64,000 nt of DNA from Helicoverpa zea (taxonomy: Eukaryota > Arthropoda > Insecta > Lepidoptera > Noctuidae). Positions 39,683 to 51,600 of the stretch are shown here, piece after piece; within the stretch, counting starts at the first letter, position 1, and every line of letters starts with the position of its first letter. The position numbers and the translations under genes are program-made. The DNA is taken from NCBI RefSeq assembly GCF_022581195.2, contig NC_061467.1:1488001-1552000 (forward strand), read 5' to 3'. The notes below the pieces were generated by a model, which had not been told where the DNA came from, made no database searches, and was given only the letters and a program-made list of their open reading frames with translations.

Positions 39683-42600
39683 TCAAACTTATAACACCCC
39701 GTCGTTTTTGCGTCGGGGGTTAAAAACTTGGATTTGCTCAATAAATGGCAGTCGATTTGATGTTATCACGACAGATTTCATTGTGAAAATCTGTCGACCC
39801 AACTCAAACACCTTCGGGTCTTTGCGAACACTCATTTTTTGGGGATCTCAGACGTGTTACTCTGCACACGTTCATGTTTGTAAAGGACCAAACACAAATA
39901 CTATTTAATTTGTTTGCGTAAAGACGAGAAAACCCGCTAGCTCAACCTAGATGTAGCGTTTGAATGTAAGATTTAAATGCTGTGGCCCAATTCCAGACCT
40001 ACTTACGCCAAACTGTGACCTTCGTAGCTGCGTCAATTACAGCATTTTCCACTACGCTTTCAAAAAAATCCGTATCTACCGATCCTCGCTTCAATAAACC
40101 TTCAGAATACTCCTCAAAGACACACTCGGCTTTCAACTCATCGTCAAGTATCAATTTCAAGCTGAAGCTAGTGCTCAATAAGTAGCCACCTGTTACGGGA
40201 TTATGCGATGTTTAAAGGTTTAAATACAGCAGCATATTAATGATCTCGGTTCAACCGGAGTGGCACTCGACGCGCTGTTTTATTCCGCAGAACGAAAATA
40301 TGAGCAATAATACTTTTTATTTCAACTTTAGTTGAACTGGCTTTATTGCAGTTTGTTCGTATTTTGCTGTTATTTAAAGCGATGTTTTGGAGTAAAGTTT
40401 CATTTGCCTACATTTGTGTATTGGCTTTTAAAATTGTTGTTTGTACTGAAAGTAGGTTTGGCGTGTTTGCAGTCTGCTCAGACATTTCTATGTATAATTA
40501 TTTGATCCGTCTCGTCCGTTATATTTCTTTGGTATATTTAGCAACAACCATCATTTTTAACAAAACTAAACAATTACTAGACGTTATAAAAATACCAGTA
40601 AATGGTTTAATTGAAACAAATGTTCTGACTTTGATGCACAATGATAATTTAGGATGCCATATGTCTCTCAACTCGCTGAAGCTAGCTAGGAGTTATTGCA
40701 CAGCTCAATAGATTTGCGAGATAGCATCTTTTCTATCTGTCTGGTGTCATAAGAGCTCCAGATGATATCCAACTCGTTATTTTTAGAGTTGCAATCTCTT
40801 GATGTCTGTATCTGATTTTAGAAGTGACTTTAGCCCACTTACTGGGATTTTGTTTAAAGATGTTTAAAATCAGACAGCACCTCTGACCTTTAAGGGCGTA
40901 TTTCAATAACCAATATTTTTGGATTTACTTACTAGATATAGAAATTTGACAGTGCTTGAATGAGGCTTATGTCAAAACTCTACTTTTAGTAAGCAAATAA
41001 AAAGATAGATCGTCGCATCCGTAGTTAGCTAGCTAAAGATTGGAAGGAAAGGTCATCGAGATACGGACGATTCTAGAAGTGATAACAAGGATAATAATAG
41101 ACATCTCTAGTGCTAATAAATAACATTATCTAGTCTATTGTTATCCTATACAATTAAATAACCACAAGACATAAACGGAGGCGCGTGACTCCCACATTGT
41201 AGTCGACACAATCAGCATTCAAGATGGCCATTTTCCTCGGATTAACATCCTTCTTTTAACCTTGTTGTTTGATGGCTTATCTAGGGTCGTCTTGGCTATA
41301 ACTCTGGAACACTGGAACTCAGTGTCATATAAGAAAAGAATCAAGAAATCTAGACGACTGATGAAAGTTCTGATGCTGCCAAAAATAAAGCGATTGCTGA
41401 GTTGATGGGTGAAAGAATCAATCGAGGAACGCGCGATCAAACAAAAAATTAATGCAAACATCCGAATTTAGAACCGTATCCCTTTTGGAAAGTCGTTTAA
41501 CAAATGTATAAAAGCAGCAATCCATCCAACCAAACCAATGACACAAATGAACGCTGAAATTACTTTGCAATTATACTGAATAATTACATTATTTCAATCA
41601 GAATCTCTTCAACAAATTAAATGCATTTCTACCCATCAAACAAACATCTTAATAAACAGACATACAAAAGACCACTACACAATACAGCACGTGGAAGGTT
41701 CCTTAGATTGAGTCGCACTCCCCCACACAGAGAGTTAAACTATGCATTGTGCCGGAGGAAATCTATTACACACAATGAGAGCAATACAAATCCACGAGAC
41801 AAATAGCAATCTGATAAAATGAGGATGGTAGGGTGACGATGCTTTGTGGCATTATTGAGGAATTTGTTATTTCTATAATTACTGAGTCAAAGCCGTGCAA
41901 ATCGATCGATTATAAGGTGAAGCGGCGCTTGGCGCGGTCGGTACGTGGATGGGTATCAGCCATCTTGTCGTGACGAGTTGGTCTAACTGGAGGCTATCAT
42001 TTGAACTTCTTTAGTAGACGTTAACTGATCAGAAGCCAGAAATTCTTATAACCAGTCTTAGCAAGGGGTGTCGGATTGCCAAGGTAACAGGATTGTGGAG
42101 ATCAGATAGACAGTGGCTCTATCTAAAGCACTGGTACTCAGCTGCATCTGTTTAGATTGGAAGTCGACCCCAATATAGTTGGGCAAAGGCTAGTTAGATG
42201 ATGATGACAATTTATTTATGTAAGCTGATAGCACTGTTTTTTCACATCTACAAAGAGAAAGTTACATAAAGTGAACTAAAATTGGGTTTGCAGTGATATG
42301 ATAGGACTGCATAGATTTGGTTTGAAAAGTTTTGATGGCCTCGGTCGAGCTAGCGGTTTTGTGTCCTCCATATTTTCAGAACGAATTTCGTTGCATGTTA
42401 GTTTGTTTCTTCCAGTTTCTAGAATATCCCAGATACTACTGGTGTTAACTCAAAATATCCATGAATGAAGAAAAATACTGTTACAGTTAGTTACTTACCT
42501 ATTCGCCGCACCTGAGAATTTAAAAGGTAATATGCATTTATCAGCGTTATAATGAAAACGGGGAAATTGTATGCGGGAATAGCTGCTTGTGCCGTCTTTA

Positions 42601-45600
42601 ACACCGGTTAGTTAATAAGGTGCTAGCGCCTTATTACGAGAGGGTAATTTTACCCTCTTTGTGAGAATGCAGACCTATTTTATAATACCAAAATAAATAA
42701 ATATGAAGATTTATTCTATACTTTCATATTAATATTATAAAGGGAAGTTTAGTAAATAACTGAAAAATTCTTTCCCTGTTTTAAATCTACAATTTTCCCT
42801 GGTTTCAGGTCATTTATAAGTATACTTACGATTTCATTTAAAAGTGGTTCATAAAAAAACTTTTTAAAAATAGCTTTTAAAAAGTCCCAGCATGTGAAAA
42901 AATCGATACACATCTCATGGTCACTGCACATATTGATATAAGTATCGCGGTATTCAGGGAATATTAATTAATTATTTTCTACGTAATACGCGGCTGGAAA
43001 TAATTAGATCCGATGTAATTTCGTATTCAATAGCGTCCTCCTTAAATATGGCATGCATAAGTAAGTATATCGGTCTCCTATATGATCGAATTATTCTCAA
43101 TTCTGTTATATCGATACATGGATCGAATGACTACGAATGAATTGGAAAATTAAGTTACAGTGGGTTTCAATAACCTACCATCCGTGGTTTTGCGATAAGA
43201 GATAACTCTCTATCGCAAATCAACGGATGGGTTATAGAAATTCGCATTTAATCGATCATCTTTTAAAAGACGAGATACAAGCGGCTTATTTTCTTTATCG
43301 CTATACAAATACATATAAAGAAGGAAAGGCCAAAGAAAAGGTATTTAAGTAACGGATTTATTTATAAGCGACCGACCCAAGCTTGGCACGTGCAACATTG
43401 ACATTTTCATACAAAAAAATAAAGACTAAATATTACTACGCGACTTTTCTGGCGGAAACAACATCAAAGTAAAAAAGCAAAAGCCTTGTTTGTTACTCTC
43501 TTTCATGTCATAGTTTTACCACGTTAACTTGTTTCTGACATCAAACAAATAAGCTTGCCTCGATACCAGAAGCCAGAGTTTATATCAACAAAGAGTATGG
43601 TCTTCTATAAAAAATACCTACTAACTGTATTCCTGCGGTTGCACCCGCGTCACGGGGGAACTCCTTTCCATTCTGGGATTCATTATAGCCTATGTTACTC
43701 GGGGATGGCGTAGCTTTCCAACAGTGGAACAATTTTTCAAATCTGTTTAGTAGAATGTGAAATGAAACAAAAAAAAGAAAATGGATCAAAATTGCCCCAC
43801 GTCCTATAACAAAGTGACGTATCTCATTTCCTTTATATTATATACCAATTTTGTATGGATTGTGATCCGTCTTCTTTCTTCTTTATTATAATATATTAGT
43901 ATAAATATTATAGACAGCGGTAGATGTAGTATAGTTGCTGCCTGTCCCGATTTGTACAGGTTATTAAACCTAAACCTGCTTTCTTAATCTCTTTAAGTAA
44001 TTGTGAAAGCCTCACGAAAATCCTATCAGTAGTTTTGGATGCTATCGCAAGTAGACGGACAGACGCAGTGGATGTCTTCGTTAAATTAATATGTAATGTT
44101 TATATGTTATGTTTCCAAGACTTATCTTGTCACGACATCTTGCTTTACATATTCCGATTACTTGTGCGTAGTTCAGTACTAGGAACTGTAGATCTCCACT
44201 CCTTAAGCAGGCTGTTATTATCTTTATTAGTACAGTATTTATAATTGCGCATAAGCGGTCTAAAGAGGTACTTATAAATTCTTAGCGAAGTCTAGATGAA
44301 AACTAAAAATATCTACCAAGTGTGGGTGTAGTGTCTGCAGTCTGTTTCAAAAGGGCAACCTTTGCTCTTCAAAAATTGCAATTTGCTAAAATCACATCGA
44401 TTATTGGGATTGAGTTTCCTCGTCTTTGATGTGAAAATGTAATGTTACTGAACTAACGATGATTGTGATAAGGCTACCCATTGAATAAAGATCTTATCTC
44501 TCTTAAAATATACTGATTTTTAGTAAAGCTTTCACTTACGTCCCGTGGCAACTACTGCCCGTACCCGGATAAAATATAGCCAAAACATATGAGAAAAAAA
44601 AAATTGCTGTTTATTATTTTAGTGTAGAAAATATGTGGTAGGTAAGACCCTTACAGAACATCATTACACATACAAATTGCATAGCCACGCCATCATTATA
44701 TGAACACGGCCAATCAACGGTAAAATTAGAGCCTCCACTATCAAAGCCCATTTAATTAACTAATTACAGCATAGAAATGTAGCAGTATCGCACTAATAGT
44801 GCACCAGAGAGAAACCTTTCAGACTCAACTTGCGTCGCTCCACAAAACAGGCTTTTATACACTGAAGACTGTAAATACGAGATTCAGAATAGTGTTGGAA
44901 ATACCGCAGAATAAGCTGTAGGCTAGGTAAAGGAAACTTGTTTGTATATTAACAAAGCGAAACCTTCATAAGGTCTTAAACCATCGGATACAAGACAAGA
45001 CATTGTATAAAGGGATTAACTAATCTTCTTAAACTAGCCAGAAGACATTGTTATGGTTTAAAAGAAAATTAATGCGATCAAAAACCACCTTAACTAACAT
45101 TATTTGAACCACTGCTATATGCAATTTTGACACAAGATGATGTTATTGAGCTTAACTTGTACAATTATAGTACATTAGGAAATATACAAGGGTAGTACGT
45201 AAGGGAGTATACAAGGGTAGTACGTAAGGGAGTATACAAGGAAAGTACATAAGGGAGTATACAAGGGTAGTGCATAAAGGAGTTTACAAGGGTAGTATGG
45301 CACCTGCCGATGACAATGTATTAAATACATGTAAAAATGGCAGGTGGAGATTCGTTTTATTATTTAGCTTGACTTACACAGACCTATATGTCGAAGTAGA
45401 ATTGCAGTGAGAGCGTCTTAACAAACTTATGTTATGACTTCAGGAGTGGACAAAGAATTTATAACAGTCACTGAAGAAGTTTGGAGACTGGAGAAGGAAT
45501 AATTCATAGCTTTGCTGGACAACCAAAATTAGTTCAGAACAAAATTTGCACTAAAATGCTTCTTTTAACCACGATTAAGTAAAAGGGGCCGATCTTAGAA

Positions 45601-48600
45601 CCAAGGAAGCCACAGGCCACAATAGGATACTCCGACAAAAAAGTTTGCAGCCTTTAATTTAATACTTTTAGCAAAGGGAATCTTTGATGTTTTCAACAAT
45701 CGACTTTTGCAAACGAAGTTCTAGAAATGATTCAACCGTACTTTCAAAAGGCACACGGCATTTGTGGCCTGCATTTTCAATAGACTGGGAGCTCGTCTAT
45801 CAGAATTAAATGTTGAATGTTAGAGAGAAAAGTTTTCCGCGCAACTCCATAGTGCATTAATATCAATATTACTTGTTTCTTCTACTCTTTGACTTTGTCG
45901 TGTTTGACCTTATTTTCTAGATAGAAGTCTAGTTAGGATAAAGTGAAATGTGCTGTATTTCGAAATATTGTTAAAGTGTTATAAAAGTTTATGAGAAATC
46001 TCCCTGTCTGAAGTTCTTATAAAGGGTGACAGATTTTATTCAATTTCGGGCATTCTTGCGTAACGTTTTCTACGAAGTTAGAAAAGTTTGGTGTACTAAA
46101 TGATGTACTTTTTTCATACTCACAATAAACCTTTTCCTTAACAGAAAATCAAGAGTTTCCAAATAGCTCGTAATTATTTCCCTGAAGATGAAAGTCCTTG
46201 TACCCTTGTTGAAATGCCGTCGTGTTTCCACGATCGGTCAAAGTTGCCGGAGGTCGGATAGAATTTGTTTTACCTGCTTTTCAATTAATCGCCCTTCTGA
46301 TCCAGCGTTAAGCTGATGGATATTATAATGAATTAAGTTAAATAGGAATATGAGATTAAAAACTTTTCGCTGAAATCCAATTTATTGCCAGTATGTTGAT
46401 CTGTCGACTTTCAGCTTATAGACCACTGAACTGTTGTTTGTAACCTGAAAATCACATTTACACTTTTACAAAGGGAAAATTCCTTCTAAAACCCTTCATA
46501 CATGGTTATTCCACTGTACTGAAGACGCACACGCCGCACGAAGGCCGCGTAATGACTGTCATTACTCAGCAACCATCGCAAGCTGACCTCCCACCATGCA
46601 CCACATACCCCCTCCACGAAACATTTTCCTTAACATTAGCACAGCGAGGCAGCTCAACGGTCAGTGGTGGGTTAAACGTAGTGACGTAACGACGTGTCGC
46701 TGGCCATTTTTCTCATAAATACGTGTCCGCTATTATGGGCTACAGTGTCTGTTCATGACATATATTGTTGAAGTAGGTAAGGGCTTGTGATTAAATTGCA
46801 CATTAGGCTGGGGAAACCCTTCTTAATTATTAGAAGAATTACTGATCAAAACCGGTGTGTACCGGGTAAACAATTGCATCGAAGCCAGAACTGGCCTTTT
46901 TGGCCCACATTGCGTCTAGTTTATGTACCTATTCGTTCAGTAGATGATACTACCACACATGTTATACAATCATGTCACTCAACTAAGTGACGCGATAGAT
47001 CGGACCATTCAATAAAGGATTCATTATATTTCTATGGTGCCATACTCTGGCTATTATTAAACCTTATCGATGCTACAATCAAAACGTAAAACCGCTGCTT
47101 GCCAGAAATTTAACTAGCCCCGCAATAATCATTACCATAAAACGTCCATAAAAGTTCTTAATCCCCCAGCGCATTAAAGTCTCCAGCCGAATTCATTAAC
47201 CGATTCGTTCAGTGTGTTGACACAGTTAATTGGATGTCTAGCCTATCCTGCAGATCGATACAGTGACATTAAACAGACACACAGTTGTCAAATATTTAGT
47301 GTTTGTTTACGCTCCGATCAGCATACACACGGCTTTCGTAAATAGTTGGGGGAACCTCAGGTATTGAGAATGTTACGCTGTTACTTGGAATTCTGGTTAC
47401 AACACAAATAGACCGCGATCAGGGACAATACGTACCTTAGCTTTATTTATCAAAGGGTTATGGTATTCAAAGTTCGTCTTCTGTGTCTTTATGCATTATC
47501 TAAAATAAGCCTGCTGTGGTAAAAACATTAAGCAGCCTTATTGGGAATGAGGCTTAAAGCTAAGCCCGAGGTACTAAGGACACATATGAACCCAAGTAGT
47601 AACTGCACCATATTACTGATTCGGTTATCATCGTTCGGAATTGAGTATATGTCTGCACGGTAAAACATGACACACGTTCCCTTTGTGTCTAGGTAAAGCA
47701 TCACATCAGCTGTACCACCTTCTGCAATAAACTATTCCATGAATAGTTTATGTATTATAAACTATGTTCAATTAGCTTTCTTTCTTTAATCCCCCCACAA
47801 GACAAAGTGGCTTACACTTCGTCTTTTAACACCTTCACGCGACCACTAATAGGATCACAACTTCATTAGGGTTTCGCGACCTATGTCACCCACCACCCTT
47901 CTTGCAATTGGATTGTGGAAAAAAGGCCCTACGGCAATTCGCACTAGGTTTGGATATTATTCTTTTAATACAAGTTGTAGGTGAAGTATCGTTAAAGATG
48001 TTCGCCTTTTTGTCATTTTGAACCATTGTTTGTAGGTATCATTATTGTGCACTTTTGATGCAAGAGAATTAATTTTTAGACAAAAAGGTTGCCTATTTGG
48101 CAAGTCGTGATTTCTAAGGTAAAGCGGAAGATTTTTTGGTCTTCTTTTATCAAGTCATCAATTGAAAGTCATCTACTGATGATTGCATGCCCTTCTTAAC
48201 TACTATAGTTCTGAAGCCACTAATGAAGACGGAAGTCGTCCGAAAATCGTAAAATATTGTTAATTATACTTCCCGCTAGCCCTGTAGAAATAACGTGTAT
48301 ACATAAGCATATCAGTCAGTTCTTATTGTATCGTATATTTTATAGGATTTTATTTTTGATACACACGCGAATAGGGGGTATGACGTAGACGCACATGGCT
48401 CTATAGGGGTTGCTTTTGTTTAGTCTTTTGATAGGGGTTGAAGGTGTCAAGAATGAGCACGCGATTTCAATTGTTTTAGAAACAAACACCTTTTTTTAAG
48501 GTAGGGCCACCAAGGAATACACACCTGTAAAAGTTCAAGCAAAAGACGGGAAACCGCTCTTACTGGACATTGATAAGCAATAATTTTTTCATCCCACCAT

Positions 48601-51600
48601 CTCGGAAAGAGTAGTTACCCTTTGATATCTGAGCGCAAAAGCCGTTTTTATCCTCTAGAGCGGCAAAGTGATTTGAATTTAGAACATCGTGTGCAATCTC
48701 CATTTGTGACAATCTTGACAAGACTTTTCAAACAAATAAATATTACAAATAAAATACTGCTTAAAATAATTATTCAATTAATTAAGTAATTTTTATTATT
48801 ATTTTTACATAGATTTTTAACCTCGTTTCATTTTTAAACTGAGTTTTTAAATAAATGAACTTTAATAGGTATTTATTTTTAATTTGATACTCATACGTGC
48901 GCGCCATTTTGTTTTTTTTGCATTTAGTAATTTCCTCAACGAAGTGGGATGAAATTATAATTTTTAGGGTTCCGTACCCAAAGGGTAAAGCGGGACCCTA
49001 TTGTTTTCGCTCCGCTGTCCGTCCATCCGTCCGTCTGTCACCAGGCTGTATCTCATGAACCGTGATAGTTAGAGAGCTGAAATTTTCACAGATGATGTAT
49101 TTCTGTTGCCGCTATAACAACAAATACTGAAAACTAGAATTTAATAAATATTTTGGGGGGCTCCCATACAAGAAACGTGATTTTTTTGTTCATTTTATAA
49201 ATAATGGTACAGAACCCTTCGTGTGCGAGTTCGACTTGCACTTGGCCGGTTTTTTATTGTATTGAGGTCGATTTTAAACCTCATTACATTTTTAAACTGA
49301 ATTTTGCGTAAATAAATTTTAATAGGTACATCTTTTTAATTTGCCATGTGTGACGTGCGGGCCATTTTCTTTTTTTGAGTTTAGAAATTTCCTCGATGAG
49401 GTGGGATGAAAAGTTACGTGTTGCACTCGAGTGCAAAGACTTTTCACCTTGTGCTCTTTTGATTCCCTCGCTATTGCTCAGGATTCTAATTCTTGAAACA
49501 CGCGCTACGCTCGTGTTTCAATTTTAGAATCCTTCGCTTGCTCGGTCATCAAAATTGAGCCCGCGGTTAAAAAGCAACTTTGCACTCTTGTATAATAAAT
49601 AACTATTGATGGATTATAGCGCGTGCAAATAACTCTTTAGTTTTATAAATAGTAAACAATCTGAAAAAACATGTTTCAACTGTTATATAACATTATAGCT
49701 ACCGTACATAAATTCATTGATAAAAATGTTATTTTTACAACGTCGTAAATATGCATGGCGAAGCAAATTTTTAATATCCGACGAACCTTATCTATCTTGT
49801 ATATTTCTACTTAAAAGTATATATGCAAAACCTATATAATAAACAATCTCTATAAGCCTATTAGAATAGATCGAGATAGCATAACATTTGTAGACAGTCG
49901 TAGGTGTAAAGGTTAAAGCTATGTAGGGTTATAAGTTATGCCAATGTGGACTATTTAGTTTAATCTTATTGCTATTTATGTTTCATATCGTACAACTGAA
50001 ACTGATATGAAATTAGTTTCTTTTTAGAGACATCTGAAACAAAGCTCTCATGTGTAAAAATTAACCACCTAGGCATTTTTAGGGTTCCGTAGCCAAAATG
50101 GCAAAAACGGAACCCTTATAGTTTCGTCATGTCCGTCTGTCCGTCTGTCCGTCTGTCACAGCCGATTTACTCGGAAACTATAAGTACTACAGTGATGAAA
50201 TTTGATGGGAATATGTGTTGTATGAACCGCTACAAAAATATGACACTAAATAGTAAAAAAAAGAATTGGGGGTGGGGCCCCCCATACATGTAACTGAGGG
50301 ATGAAATTTTTTTTTTCGATGTACATACCCGTGTGGGGTATCAATGGAAAGGTCTTTTAAAATGATATAAAGTTTTCTAAAAAACATTTTTCTTAAAGTG
50401 AACGGTTTTTGAGATATCAGCTCTCAAAGTCGTAAAAAGTATGTCCCCCCCCCTCTATTTTTATAACTACGGGGTATAAAATTCTAAAAAAAATAGAGGT
50501 GATGCATGCTAATTAACTCTTTCAACGATTTTTGGTTTGATCAAAGTATCTCTTATAGTTTTTGAGATAGGTTGATTTAACTGTAATTTACGGAACCCTT
50601 CGTGCACGAGTCCGACTCGCACTTGGCCGGTTTTATTTAAGTAAGGATGCACTTAGTAGCTTTATCTCCACGATTAACAAAATTTACATATCCAATTAAT
50701 TATTTTTCGTTCATTCAACCCAAAACCGGTTACAACCTCATTTCCATATCCAGTTTTTGCAAGAATTGTAAACATCACGCAGTTTTCGACTCACGTCTCA
50801 AACTAGTTCCTCTCTCTGTGCGGAAAATCGTGGACTGCATTCCATTTAAATGCCAAATATAATTTAATGCTAGTCCGACGGTTGCAAAGAGACGAGCGTC
50901 CTTGATCGCAAATGGCTGGAAATGGCACGACAATAAGCAAAAATGTATCTGATGACAATTTTACTGTTCCGGGGTCTCTTTTTGTGCGAAAAGTTGAACC
51001 CTTTCGGGCTATTTCCCTGTTGGAGTCCTTTATGATGGAAAAAAATATGGGATGTGGTTATATTATACGAAGTTGAGGAGATAAACGATTTCTCTTGGAC
51101 TGCTGATATATACTTCAATATAGGCTTGTTAGAGTATTCGTTTTATTGAGCTTTATTGACGGGACACCTGGAGCTCGGCATCAAATAATTTTTATTGAAT
51201 AGTGAGTGAGTAGGTGCATTTTTCTGCAACAAAGTGGATTCCTCACAATGTGATTGAAATCGTGGTTTTTGCAATGCAAAAACTGTCCTGATCGTTTCTT
51301 TATCCCACCCATATAGAGCACTTTACTAAAGCACGTTCAGTGTGCTAAACCTATTTACCGAACGGCATGCATCCAATAAAGGCCGTAGTCTTTGTACTTG
51401 ATGGAGCTCAGAATTAAAATGTTGGAGATTTTATCTATACGGCATACGGTCGGCCATTCTCACGCGGCTCAGTGAAGCGTGGTTTTATGTCATTACTTAC
51501 TGCTGTGCGCGTGGTGTCGCGTCACGGTGTTTTCGCAGATTTTCTACTGAATGTTCGAGAATGTTCCGTTGGGGTTAATGGTGACACAGATAAAAAAGGT

